DNA from: Geothrix oryzisoli
GTDB lineage: Bacteria > Acidobacteriota > Holophagae > Holophagales > Holophagaceae
Length of the DNA: 64,000 nucleotides
Direction: 5' to 3'
NCBI RefSeq assembly: GCF_022808865.1
Contig: NZ_JAKZLB010000003.1
Span: 439,875-503,874 of the forward strand
Part shown: positions 36,713 to 49,100 of the stretch, piece by piece
How positions within the stretch are numbered: position 1 is the first letter of the stretch
Layout: each line of letters starts with the position of its first letter
Translations under genes and position numbers: made by a program
Notes under the pieces: model-generated
Databases searched by the model: none
Told to the model about the DNA's origin: nothing
What the model saw: the letters and a program-made list of their open reading frames with translations, nothing else

Positions 36713-37543
36713 TTAGACCTGCGCCTGGGGGTAGCTGATTAGAAACCTACAACCTCTCCCTGGGCTATTCTGGACCCCCAACGTCCCACCATCGCCTTCC
36801 ACCAGGAATTTGACGGTAGGTAGGGCAGGCGCCCAGCCTTGAACCAGAAAGTGTTGAATGAGAGATATAAACACTGCTCCTAGCATCACATTGACCAGGA
36901 CGAAACCAAGTACGCCACGGATCCGACGGGGATCCTGCTCCAGGAACATCAGAGTGATGCCCCCCAGCAGGGTCAATCGCGCACAAGCTGCTACCAGAGC
37001 CAGATTGACCACATTGTGCGAACCGAATTTCGCACTCCAATCGGTGAAAGGCAGTAGGATCACCAGCATTGATCCTACAAACAGAAAACTACCTGGGATG
37101 TTGCGGGCTCTTAGGCGAAGGCCCGTAGAATGCCAAGGGAAGAGCATTAAACCGGCAGCGGCAAGCCCCAGGCTGATGACGCCAAGAACCATGGGCCCTA
37201 ACATCTTTACTGGTAGGAGGATGGGGAATCGGTAGGAAAGGCCAGCAATGAGGTTGCCGGCCGTCAGCACAACTAGCGAGGAGCCCAGCAGACGCCAGCC
37301 ACGGGCCTCTCTGGGCCTTTCAATGGCTCTGGCGAATATTGCGATTGCGCTCAGGAGATTGGCTGAGGCGGAGGCTCCGGTGAGTGGGAGATAGCATTCT
37401 TGGAGTGGACGGCCCCACAAGAAAGCAACCAGTGCAAGCGTGCATGCGACAATGAAGATGGTCGGAAGCAGGACCCGGTGCCTGGCTCGGGCCTTGCGCT
37501 GTGGACCGGCTGGGACAATCCCGGGCTCTTTGAACAAGGCCAT
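36713..37543 (-). pseudogene. Histidine-kinase relic: membrane sensor fused to the last piece of an ATPase domain
   Basis: A 276-aa reading frame from the ATG at 37543 (GGGAG just upstream). Seven or so hydrophobic helices (for example ILLPTIFIVACTLALVAFLWG-type segments) occupy about residues 20-245. The last 25 residues (GDGGTLGVQNSPGRGCRFLI) then match the G2-box end of a histidine-kinase ATPase domain. The phosphoacceptor and the rest of the ATPase domain (normally about 200 residues) are missing, so an in-frame internal deletion is the simplest explanation. The frame is open up to 37804 but without protein-like sequence there. It sits in a decayed region and is unlikely to signal. Confidence 0.55.
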
Positions 37544-37630
37544 GACTCCCAAGGGATGAAATCCGCGGTCACCGCCTAGGCGACGCGTAATTGAATTAGA
37601 CGAGAATAACGAGGACCGGCCATTGTTCCC

Positions 37631-37864
37631 ATGAACAAGGTGAATCCTCGGAAGGAGTTCTTCCGAGTTCCAGTCGCAATCATCAAGGGCGAACTCAAAT
37701 ACCTCGGGATCACAGCCCAGTGGACGATGGCCGCTGAAGCAGCTGAGTACCGGGAGACGCTCGCAATCGAGCGTGCCCTCAAAGAGGATCCAACCGAGGG
37801 TCAACGTTGGCTCGAAAGCAACCCCCCCTACGATTCTCGGGAATCATTCCTGAAAGAAGAATAG
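37631..37864 (+). CDS. Short protein or C-terminal fragment, unknown
   Basis: A 77-aa frame, MNKVNPRKEFFRVPVAIIKG and onward, rich in charged residues, with a natural-looking helical stretch (AAEAAEYRETLAIERALKED). There is no ribosome-binding site before the ATG, so it may be the tail of a larger lost gene. No family recognised. It is antisense to the non-conserved extension of the kinase relic. Confidence 0.3.
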   Translation: MNKVNPRKEFFRVPVAIIKGELKYLGITAQWTMAAEAAEYRETLAIERALKEDPTEGQRWLESNPPYDSRESFLKEE

Positions 37865-38355
37865 AAGCGTGACCGCGAGGGTACGGTACTCGATACGGGG
37901 AAGGGGTTCACGATCTCCGAAGCTCCTGGGCAGTCCAGCGGTGCTTCGATGAGTAAGCGGGACATCCAGGACCTCAGACAGCTCCTACCTCAGCTCCAGC
38001 AGGGGGAGATCCTCCAGGTTGATACTCAGGCCGAGGATGCCGAGCAGGTCCAGCTCAGTCAGGCCCTCCAGGCGATCTGGGGGCGAAGCGGCAGGGAGGG
38101 CGGTGTGACTGGTGATTGGCGAGAAGACCAAACCCAAGGACTGATGAGAACCAAGAAAGTGGGAAACTTCTCCTCTGCTCTCTAATGCACGTGATGTGTG
38201 GTCGATAGGTGGGGCTGCATAGGCCCGTTCAGAGGTCAAAAATGACCGGTGAGCCGTTTTCTAGATCGAAAACCTATTGGTGAGGCATGGTGTCGCCATC
38301 GAGACGGTTCTTCTCTCGCCCCAGAGCCAACCAGCTGTTCTATCCCGAGGTCACC
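37865..38355. other. 490-bp stretch without a supported gene
   Basis: A 78-aa plus-strand frame (37949-38185) begins MSKRDIQDLRQLLPQLQQGE and looks partly protein-like, but its second half does not and it lacks a good ribosome-binding site. The rest shows no coding signal. The region probably holds the promoter for the DUF6765 gene and debris. Confidence 0.45.
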
Positions 38356-39087
38356 ATGCAGATCGACTTCCACCACACGGCCACGTACGTTCTAGCTCGA
38401 CTGGCAGGTTTCCCACATGGTGAGGCGACCACGATCGCTCATTCGGCTCAATACGTAGATGATGCAACAGCGCAAGGGACCATTACCTTCACCAATGGGA
38501 AGACATTTGATCGAATTGCATCGGCACACCCGGTCCTTCCTACCTCAAAGAAGTTCTTCAGCAATCTGAAAAACAAGTCCAACGTAGAGGTCTGGCTTTG
38601 TTTCCATTTCCTTCCAGGGAACTATGGACTCAAGACTGGCGAAGGGCAGGATCTAGAGACGATTCGACGCCTTGTCTGCACGACAGATAGCCCCGTTGCA
38701 TCTGCAATGTGTTCGGCCTGTTTGGCCGCTAAGGAAAAGCCCAATGCGCTCCACCGCCTTGGGATCTCGGCCCATGTATATGCAGATACCTGGGCGCACC
38801 GTGGCTTCGTGGGTTTGAAGCACCCCATCAACGAGGTCAAAAGCCTTCATACAACTGGGAAGGGCCTTGATGAGGCTATGAATAGCATTCAATCGGGAAT
38901 CGCCAAGGGCTTGCCTCTCGGGCATGGGATGGCATTGACCCTGCCTGATCAGCCGTACTTATCGTGGGAACTCGTCGACAGAGACCCTTCTGACCGCTCG
39001 GCGATGAAAAACGACCGTTCGGGGGGAAACCTAGGTCGTTTTGGCTTAGTTGAATTACCTTTGATCCCAAATTCAACTCGAGGGTAA
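38356..39087 (+). CDS. DUF6765-family protein, probably truncated
   Basis: A 243-aa frame starting MQIDFHHTATYVLARLAGFP, with GAGG five bases before the ATG. The block HxxTxYVxARLAGFxxxEAxxIAxxxQYVDDA is the N-terminal signature of DUF6765 proteins, and RLGISAHVYADTWAHRGFVG is the later conserved His/Asp-rich block, possibly metal-binding. Family members are usually well over 300 aa. Here conserved sequence stops about residue 210 (PDQPYLSWELVDRD), and the tail runs through a terminator-like hairpin (39008-39042) before the stop. The C-terminus has therefore probably been lost and replaced by chance frame. Function unknown in the family. Confidence 0.65.
   Translation: MQIDFHHTATYVLARLAGFPHGEATTIAHSAQYVDDATAQGTITFTNGKTFDRIASAHPVLPTSKKFFSNLKNKSNVEVWLCFHFLPGNYGLKTGEGQDLETIRRLVCTTDSPVASAMCSACLAAKEKPNALHRLGISAHVYADTWAHRGFVGLKHPINEVKSLHTTGKGLDEAMNSIQSGIAKGLPLGHGMALTLPDQPYLSWELVDRDPSDRSAMKNDRSGGNLGRFGLVELPLIPNSTRG
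39008..39042 (+). terminator. Hairpin with T-rich arm inside the 3' end of the DUF6765 frame
   Basis: AAAACGACC and GGTCGTTTT form a perfect 9-bp stem around a 17-nt loop. It lies before the formal stop codon, which suggests that the natural gene end was nearby and the present tail is not original. Confidence 0.5.
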
Positions 39088-39360
39088 TAAATGACCATCC
39101 GAGCTGCCTATAAATTGGTCCTAAGTCTTCCCGCAGCTACTTGCAGGGAATCGTTTGTGTGCGGATGGTGACCACCATCTTCATTTGAGGCTTGGAGTGG
39201 CTCATGTGTGTTTTCCCTGTTTCGACGATGACCGAGATGGAAAACCGGACCATTGGATTTGGGGTTCCTACGAAATGATGTTCGGTTGCGCTCTAGGGTT
39301 CTGACAACTTCGATCCACGAAAGGATCCATATGCTGAAGGCCGCCCTCGATCCAGGAATC

Positions 39361-40110
39361 ATGAGGACGCAGTCCGAGATGGGGCATGGCCGTGCGCTTC
39401 TGGTTGCCCTTTTTCTAGTTGCAAACTCTGGGGTTGGTGCAGCGGCCCAAGAACGGCCTGCACCTTCGACGCCAGCCATCCCCCATGGATTCCGCCCGGA
39501 TGGCAGCGCCTGGCTCTGGCCCCACGGCGCGATGGAACTGTCAGCCCAGGAGCGTAGCGGAGTGTTCCACCGGCCATTACATGGGGAGATGGCGCTCACC
39601 TGGACCTTGGACCGAGGCCAGTCGGATCTCGCCTTCGTGTCGGGGGAGAGCCGAATGGATTCGAGCCTCGTTACAGAAGAGGTCTATGTGAGGGCCACCT
39701 TCAGCAATGGCAGGGTTCAGAACTTCCCCACCCGGGTGGTGCTGGGCCTCGACCGTACCTGGGCGTGGGGAGCCGTGCGTGTGCCGGACGGCATGGTGGT
39801 GGAGGCCATTCTCCCGACGGACGGCGGGATCACGCGACTTCAGCTGATCGACCACAAGGGGATGCTGGCTTGGGATGCCGACCTCAAGGAGAACCTCTTC
39901 CTGAAGCCCGGCAAGCGCCGGGCACCGGAAGTCGGCAAGGACTACATCCCGTCTCCCTCGTTCCAGCCGATCTTGACTTCCGACCGTCCAGGCGAGGGAA
40001 GGATCGACCCGAAGGTGGAGGCCCGTCGGGAACTCCAGAATGCCTATATCAAGGCGGGGATCTATCCCCCGTACCAGATCGTGCTCAGGAAGGATCCATC
40101 CGGCCGCTGA
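39361..40110 (+). CDS. Secreted protein of unknown function upstream of giant Ig-like protein
   Basis: A 249-aa exported protein. AGGA precedes the ATG at 39361, and the signal peptide covers residues 8 to about 30 (RALLVALFLVANSGVGAAAQ). The frame is open upstream to 39253 with no better start. The mature part has beta-rich sequence, with VYVRATFSNGRVQNFPTRVV as a typical beta-sandwich-like stretch, and a C-terminal helix of polar residues (ARRELQNAYIKAGIYPPYQ). No family recognised. Only 57 bp separate it from the 3306-aa Ig-repeat gene on the same strand, so the two probably form an operon, and this protein may act on the outside of the cell with it. Confidence 0.7.
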   Translation: MRTQSEMGHGRALLVALFLVANSGVGAAAQERPAPSTPAIPHGFRPDGSAWLWPHGAMELSAQERSGVFHRPLHGEMALTWTLDRGQSDLAFVSGESRMDSSLVTEEVYVRATFSNGRVQNFPTRVVLGLDRTWAWGAVRVPDGMVVEAILPTDGGITRLQLIDHKGMLAWDADLKENLFLKPGKRRAPEVGKDYIPSPSFQPILTSDRPGEGRIDPKVEARRELQNAYIKAGIYPPYQIVLRKDPSGR

Positions 40111-40167
40111 CCCGCGTCCGGCTCTTATTGACGCCTCCTTCTAGCACCTGATTTGCCTGGAGCCGTG

Positions 40168-43100
40168 ATGCCCTTCACCCGGACCCTTCTTCGTTCATTG
40201 CCCCGCTGGGCCTCGCCCCTGATGGGGCTGCTTCTGTTGGTCACGGCCCTCCTTCCCCTTCAAGGGGGAGGGGGCTCAAGCATCTCCGTGTGGGTGAGCC
40301 CGAGCAGCACTACCTTGCTGATCGGTACCACCCAGCAGTTCAGCTCGAACGTGTCCGGTACCACCAAAACTGCCGTGACCTGGTCCTGCACGGGCGGAAG
40401 CGTCACCAGCACCGGACTCTACACCGCCCCCATTACGCCCGGGATCTACACGGTGAAGGCGACGCTGGTCTCGAACTCCAGCTACGTCGGAACCTCCACC
40501 GTGACCGTGGTGAAGAACCAGATTGATGGGGTAGTCATCACTACGAGCCCCACTACGGTGGGGACCTCCCAATCCGTGAACGTGTATGCCACGGTGACCG
40601 GTTCGGGGGATCTGTCCGGAACCTGGTCCTTCTCCGATGGCACTGCTTCCTACAGTGGTGGATCGCCCTCCCAGATCTACAGCTACGGTACCTACTCGGT
40701 CAGCGCCATCACTCACACCATGCCGGCGACGCCCGGCACCTACACGATCACCTACACCTCTGCCGAGAACCCGGCCCAGTCCGGCTCCGTGACCATTACG
40801 GTCGTGACCCCTGGGGTGATCCTGTCGCCCACCAGTGCGGCCCTCGCGCCGGGGGCCGCGCAGCAGTTCACGGCTAGCACGGTGGGCCTAAGCAACACGG
40901 CGGTGACTTGGTCCTGCTCGGGGGGCAGCGTCAGCACCTCCGGGCTCTACACCGCGCCGTCGACGGCGGGCACCTACACGGTCACCGCCACGAGCGTTCA
41001 GGACCCAACCAAGTCGGCGACGGCCACCGTGGTGGTCGCCATCCAGGTGACCCTGGACCCATTCTACCTGCCCATCTACCCCGGGGACGGGTGCTCGTTT
41101 AATGCCACGGTGCTGGGTGCCTCCAATCCGGCGGTGGCTTGGTCCTGCACGGGGGGTGTCTTCTCCACACCGAGCCTCTCAGGGAACTCCACCCGAGTGT
41201 GGTGGACGGCCCCGTCCACGGCAGGCCACTACACCCTGACGGTCACCAGCGTGGCGGACCCGACCAAGGTCGCAACGGTAGACGTGCCGGTTTCCATTAA
41301 GGTCCAGGTGATCGCGCCAACCTCGGCCCTGCAGGTCGGTGGAACCTACCAGGCCCAGGTCCAGGTGAAGGGCACAGCCGATCCGAGGGTAGTGTGGTCC
41401 ATCAATGCCAGCCGCTCGGCTGTCGGAGGATCTATCACCTCGGGCGGACTCTTCACCGCGCCGACCAGCACCCCGGTGGGCCAGCGGCTCGGGTACTACC
41501 TGATGGCGACGAGTGTTGCCGACCCGACGCAGAGCGGCGAGACCTACCTGTCCGTCTACCAGCCTGCTTCGGTGACCCTGACCCCTAACACCAACACCGT
41601 GCCCTTGGGTGCGAGCGTGGCCTTGACCGCCACCCCTCTGGGCTCGGATGTGGCCCAAAACTACTTGGAATGGGAGGCGACGCAGGGGAGCATCCAGTTC
41701 CCTTCCCCTTACCCCAACCCCAGCTTCAAAGGCCCTTCCCAGGCCACCTTTGAGCCTCCTCGCGCACTGGGGACCTACTCCGTGCGCGTGGCCCCCCTGA
41801 CCAATTATTACAATTCTGCCCCGAGCCCCGTGCCGGGAGTATCGGCCACTGCCTCGGTGACGGTCGTGGCGGCTCCCGCCGTGGTGACACTGACCCCCGG
41901 CCAGGTCTCGATCGAGACCGGAGGCACCCAGCAATACTTCGCCAGCGTGACGGGGGTCCTGGACCCCACAATTCAGTGGACCTGCTCAGGTGGCACGATC
42001 TCGTCGACAGGCCTCTACATGGCGCCCACGACCACCGGCACCTACACGATCACGGCCACCAGCAAGGCCGATTCGACCGGAGTGGCTTCCATCCCGGTCA
42101 TCGTCCGCGCGGCCACTGCCAAGCCTAAAATCACCGTGTCCCCCAAGGTCGCCACGGTCGCACCTGGTGGAAGCCAGTCCTTGAGCGCAACGATCTCGAA
42201 TGCGAGTGCCGCCACCACGACCTGGATCGAGGACAATCTTTCTGGCCAAGGTACCTACACCCTTTCCGGGAGCACCGCGACCTTCAAGGCCAACTCTGCG
42301 GTTTCCCCGTCATCCAATCCATATTCGGCAATCAACGCCTACGCCGCCTGGAGTCCTTATAACTGGGTGCGAGCTGATTTGTTCGATCGACCGGTTGTGA
42401 CGATCCAGCCCACTGGCGCTATCAATGTGGCGATGGACCCGTCAAACCGCTATGAGTTCATCCAGGGGGACTCGTTCCAGTTCAAGGCGAATGTGACGGG
42501 GACGACGGACACGCGGGTAGTGTGGAACGATCTGCAGTCCATCCTGCTTACCTCAACGGGGTCCATGAACACCAGCAGCGGCTGGTATTATACCAACCCC
42601 TATCATGACTTCCTGATCCAGGCGAGCAGTGTGGTCGATCCGACGCGGTATTCCGTGGCTTCGGTTCGGGTGTGGAACAAGGGCGCGGTCCGGATCTTCA
42701 ATCCACTTTCCACGCCCAGCATCCTACCCGGCCAACAAGTGCAGCTTGATGTGGAGGTGAAAGGCGGGGGCGGTGTGGTGTGGACCGCGACTGCAGGGAC
42801 CATCTCACCCACGGGCCTCTACACGCCCCCGGCGTCGGTGACCGTGGATACTCCGGTCACCCTCCAGGCCACCAATGCCATCAACCCCAATTACTCCGAC
42901 ACCCTCAACCTCAATGTCCGGGCGACGGGTTCCGTCGACGTGTCACCCACCTATGCCTCCGTTCTGACGGGGGGCAAGCAGACCTTCACCGCGAAGGTGT
43001 GGAATTCCACCGCCTCGGTCACCTGGACCGTCCGCATGGCGAACGGCAGTTCCTTGAACCCCGGAACCATCAGCAGGGGTCTCTATACCGCCCCCACCAG

Positions 43101-46100
43101 CCTCAACAGCGGGGAGACCTCCCGCAACGTGATCGTGCGGGCCACCAACGCCTCAGACACCACGAAGTGGGCCGAGGCCAGCGTCGTGGTCTATCCGTCC
43201 GCCTCTGCCCTGCCGCCGCCCACGGCCGGCACACTGTCTCTGAATGGTGTGACGACCCTCTGGACCGGAACCACCCGCATCGCCTACTACGGCGGAGACG
43301 GCGACACCGTGACCTGGTCCATCACGGGAGGGACGATCCTCAGTACCGGTCATCAGGAATTTGGATTCCCACCTCAGTGGTATGCCGTCTACCAGGTCGG
43401 GAGCGCAGGTTCGACCGCGACCCTCACTGCCAAGGCTTCCAACTCCAGCGGCAGCGTGTCCGTCACCAGCAGCCCCATCACTGTCACGGCGATTCCGGAC
43501 TTCGCGGGAGTCTTCACCACCAGCACTGGCACCAACTACTCGATCCTGGATTTCGGGACGGTCACCGAAACCCAGCTCAACGGCTCCGTGCTCACCTACC
43601 ACAAGGTGTGGGTAAACGGCACGAACGGGTCGCTCCATGGGAACGACATCTCGATCGCCAACTCGGTCTTCGGGACCTTCTCGAACGACTCCCAGATCTT
43701 CAGCTCCCCGACCGGCGCCGCCAATCGCACGTCCGGCATCATCATCGGTGTGGACCCCGCCGTCGGCGCCTACGTCAAGATCGGCTCCACGCTCCAGTTC
43801 TTTTCCGGCATGGGCGGGACGCCCAATAAGGCCGTGATCTGGTCCTGCTCGGGGGGGTCTATCAGCACCAGCGGCCTCTACACGCCGCCTGCCACGCCCG
43901 GCACCTACACCGTCACCGCCACGAGCCAGGCGGACCCGACCAAGGCCTACACCGTGAAGGTCGGGGCCGACACGGGTTCAACAATCTCCGGGATTGCCGG
44001 GGTCTACACCGGCACCACCACCTATGCAGGCACCGATCCCCGGACTTACCCGGTGAGCGTCTTCACGGACGGGACAAACACTTACCTCAAGATCACCGGG
44101 GTGAACACCTACTCAGGCGCAAACAATGCGGTCGCGACTGGCACCCTGATGGGGCGCACCTTCCAGGGCACCTTTCAGGAGTACAACCCGAGCTACTACG
44201 ACAGCAACGGCGAATCCGTGAGTATGGTCTTCGAACAGCAGGCGAATGGATTCATGACCCTGTCGGGCGGCTATCTGACTGTGCATGGGTTCCCTTCCAC
44301 CGGGGGGGGGGTCAGCTACAGTGGCTCCCCCGTCTGGGCGGCCTTCTCCGGGACAGTTTCCCCGTCTCAGGTGGATGTGGCCGTGGTCCCGCATCTCCAG
44401 GATGGGTATTACGGGACCTCCTACTCCTATGGTTGGCCGGAGCCCCATGTCCTCAGCGGAACCGCGAATTCGTTTAAGGGTCTCGTCTGTGGCAGTACCA
44501 ACACATCAGTGAATTGGACCGCCATCAGCGGGTCCTCAGGGGCGGTGCCTGCCACGGCCTTCTCCAGTACCACGAGCGCCAGCACCGTGTTTACGGTGCC
44601 CGAGGAATCAACCAAGGGGGTGAACTACAGCATCAGGGCGACCAGCGCGGCGGACACCACCAAATCCGACGCGGCCTCCTTCCCCGTAGACACCACATCC
44701 GGTCTGATCACCAGCACCGCCTCCACGGTCTACCTCACGAAGGGTCTGGACATGGAGGGAGTCCCCCATTTCTACTACCCGAGCACCTCCGATCTCTCGG
44801 TGTCCTTCGTGCAACTGCCGTCCAATGACGCCACCTGGACCATCCTTGGTTCGGGAGATACCGGGTCCCTGACGCTCGACAACCCCCTCTATTCTCATTC
44901 GAGCGCGACTTACAACCCGGGTTCGACGCCAGGCGTCTATACCGTCCAGGCCACATCTGAATGGGACGTCGCCCGCTCCGCCACCACCAACATCACTGTG
45001 GTGGAAGCGCCTCCGCAGATCATCTACCTCTCCATCAACAAGACCCAGTTCGCGTCCGGTGACGCCGTCATCCTGAGTTGGCTAGGGGCCTGGGCCTTCA
45101 ATACACCCACTCCGACGGTGACGCTGACGATCCTGGACCAGATCGCCAACACTTCCCAAACGGTGGATGTCTCCAATCAGACCTCCTACACCTGCAATCC
45201 GACCCATTCGACGACCTTCACTTTCACGGTCACCAGTGCGTCGGGCATGCAGGGAACTCGTTCGCTCACCGCGAGCGTGGATGTCACCCAAGGCGCGAGT
45301 CTGTATGTGACTCCGAATCCGGTTCCCTTCCAGTCGGGCATGTCGGCATCCGTTTTCTACACGCAGGGGAGCGCCCGCCTTTCGGTGCAGACCGACCCCT
45401 ATACCTGGACCGACTTGGGACCGGCCACCAGCGGAGCGGGCATTCCCATCGCCTCAAGCCTCGTGCCATGGACCTCACTCTTCTATGTCAGCGTCCAAGC
45501 CACGTTGACGGATTCGGTGGGGAATATAGGCACCCTCACGACCCTAGTCCCGATCGGCCCGAAGATCTTCTCCTTCACCTCCTCGGTCCCAGGGCTGCTG
45601 ACAAGTAATCTCCAACCCGTGGGATTGACCTGGTCCATCAACAGCGCGAACCGCGCGGCCACGCTGTCACTGGTGGCGACCAATTCGAAGGGATCCTTCT
45701 ATGTCCCCTTGAGCTCCGGGGGGGCCACGTCGATCACGGTGAACCCCACCGAGACCACGACCTACACGCTCACAGCGACCACCTATACCTACGGGAGCTA
45801 CGGCGCTCCAATGACGGATCAGGCCAGCCTGACGATTCTCGTGTCGGATACCGTGGCGGCGTTGAGCATCACTCCGACCTCAGTGACCCTACCACCTGGT
45901 GCGAGTCAGGCCTTCACGGCATCCATTCTGGCCGCCCCGGGCAAGGACGGCATGACCTGGAGCTACTCCGGCGGCTCCATATCCGGTGGTGCCACGAGCG
46001 CCACTTGGGTGGCCCCGCAGACGGAAGGTAAGTACACCGTGACCGTCGCCAGTGTGGTCAATCCGGCCCTCACCGCCACCTCGACCATCACGGTCAGCAA

Positions 46101-49100
46101 GAGCGCAGGTACCCTGCCGCCGCCGTCCTTCGATGTCCTCAGCTTAGCCAGTGGCCCATCCCCGCAAGGGCCAGGGCATGTGCTGCTTTCATGGTCCACT
46201 GTCGGCGCGACCACGATCACTCTTCAAGACAGCAATGGCTTCCAGGTGGATGTGACCGGGCAAACTTCCTATGACGTGACACCGATAGGGACCACGATCT
46301 ACACCCTGACGATTACCGATGGGAAGAGTTATATCTCCCGAACCTTGACGATTCCTGGGGCGGGTTACGCCATCGCCGTGGTGCCCGCCCAAGTCTCAAT
46401 GCTCACTGGGGTGTCCTTCAAGTTCGGATACTCGATCTACGCACCCTCCAACCAGGTCAACTGGACATGTAATGGCGGCACCATTGCGGCGGATGGTACC
46501 TTCACGGCACCTACCACGGCGGGAACCTATATCGTGACGGCAACTTTAGTGGACGATCCCTCCAAGACGTCTTCTGCCACGGTCACGGTGAATGACGTAA
46601 GCCTCATTATCCTTCCGTCCTACCTTGCCCTGACCACTGGTCAATCCTTCAGCTTTGGATACCAGGCCCTTACCTATTCCGATGATCGACCCACTTGGTC
46701 TGCCAGTGCGGGCAGCATCACGTCCAGTGGCGTATTCACCGCACCGTTGATTCCCGGCACGGTGACCATTACGCTCACCAGTTCCAAGGATCTCACCAAG
46801 ACTGCCATCGCCACGGTGGAAGTGAAATCCATCGATCTGATGATCCTGCCCAGTGTGTTGTGGGTGCTTCCCCAAGGTCAGTACCAGCTTGCTGCGGGCA
46901 CCAGTCTGGGACCAGTGAACTGGTCTGTGGTGGAAGCTAACGGTGGAAGTATCGACGCAAACGGTATCTATACCGCTCCAAACGCAGTGGGCACTTTCAC
47001 GATCAAGGCCACCAGCGCACTGGATAGCAGTCGATTCGCCACGGCCACAGCCATTGTTGCGACCAGCGGGGGTGGAAACTGGGGTCCTGGCAGCGGCGGA
47101 GGGGGCACTTTCTCCCCTCAGAATTTCGGCGTCAGCGTGGAACCTGCCATGTCGACGGTGGATGCGGGAACCTATCAATCCCTCCATGCGACTGTGCTGG
47201 GGAACGATGATCAAAGTGTTACTTGGCAAGTCGCGGGCGGCACCGTAAAAGCTACTGTCGATGACCAAGGTGTTTTCACGGCCCATGAACCTGGCATTTA
47301 CACTGTCGTCGCCACCAGCAAGGTTAACTCAGCTTGGCAAGGGTCCGCACTTCTGGTGGTTGAATCCAGCGTCAAGGGTTTGCGCAATGTCCCAGCAGAA
47401 CTGGACCTGGAAGGTTATTCAGTGACCGTCCTCAAAGACGGGAAGGTTCTCCTGGTTGGAGGGCAAGACACACGGGTGATCGACACGGATCCGGCGAAGG
47501 GTTATCGCGGCACTGCCTATCTGTACGATCCAGGTACCAAGGCCTTTACCGCCACAGGTAGTCTGATCCAGGCTCGGGCCGGACACATGGCCACCCTCCT
47601 TGCCGACGGTCGTGTGTTGATCGCGGGAGGCATGGGGTATTTCAAATGGCCGACGGATCCCAATGCCTTTGTTCAAGAACAGCCCGTGAAGTGGGGCGAG
47701 ATCTACAACCCGGCTACGGGCCAATTCGAAGCGCTCCCGACGCCGCCAGATCATCCGTTATATCCGGCAGGTTCCATGCGCAGTGCGCATGGCAGTACGG
47801 GACAAGCTGCAACTCTGTTCAACGGCCAAGTTCTCATGGTCGGAGGTCCTTCTGGAGCGCAAACCTACTGGCCGTTCGACCTCTTCAATCCCACGACGAA
47901 CCTCTTTGATCTGACGGATATCGTCACGGGAAACATTGCGAATCAGGAGTTATTCCAGACCCGCGAAGGTGGGGCCGTTGTCGCCCTAGACGATGGAAGG
48001 GCCCTCCTCACAGGTGGCAGCAGGACCTACAGCGTGAACGAAACCTATCCCTGCGGCATGAGAAGCTGCGTCCTGAATGAGGTCCGGATTTTTGATCCTC
48101 AGTCTCCGAGCGCGTTATCTACGGTGACCGGAATGATGCAGGCGCGTAGTGGCCACACCATGACCAAGCTCCCCAATGGGAAGATACTGATCACCGGTGG
48201 ATCCGATCATTTCACGCTTGCTTCTACCTCCACGTTCCTGCCAAATCCCACCGCCACGGCCGAGATCTACGATCCGGCCACGGGAACGTTCACGCCTACC
48301 GGCTCAATGAAGTGGGCCCGGAGTGAACACGCTGCCATCCTCTTGCCCACTGGGCAGGTCATGGTGGCGGGAGGGTATCTCAGTGCTACCTGGGACGGCA
48401 CAGGGACCATCTGGAGCTATCCGACGGAAACTGAGCTCTACGATCCAGATACTGGAACCTTCTCTGTTATAGACAAGCTCGCTTTTGGCCTGGATCGACC
48501 AAAACTGGCTCTAATACAGGGTGGAGGGGTGTTTGTAGGCGGGAAACCCATTGTGACGGCCAGTGCAGGGACCCCTGCGGGGGCCACATTGGCTTCGGGT
48601 TCCAAGGTTGTTCAACCCATGATTGCGCCTTTGGCTTCTGGAGCTCTCGGATGGCTCTCGGCATTGTCCGTTCTTGGACTTACGAGACCTGAAGAAATGG
48701 GAGTTGATTTCGCGACGATCAACCAAGGCGTCGAACGGTATCTCGACGATACCGATCAAGCGAACGGTCGAAAGGAACAAGGTCAGGGCTGGGCGACCAC
48801 CATGCCTTGGAAAGCAGAAGTCCCAAAACTGGCGAACCGTCCTACCCGCTTTAGGATCTACCTGAAAGGGCTTGGTGACATCTCAAAGGTCAAGGTTCGG
48901 GTTTACAAAGGAGCCAATCAAGACCTGCTAAACCAAGACTTCCTCGTCAAGGCAGGGAGGAAGAATGTGTTTGGCGGGCCAGCTGATGCCAATGGCCTGG
49001 TCAGCTTTGTCCTGGATGAAAACCAGACTCTACCTGACAGCGGAAGCACGAGCCTCACCTTGAACCTCTATGTGGAGCCGGATCCCGATAGGACCTACAT

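Noticed and set aside
40300..47400. Repetitive DNA that might be taken for a CRISPR or tandem array.
   Set aside because: The repetition comes from diverged protein repeats in one long open frame; spacing and units vary, and no direct-repeat/spacer structure exists.
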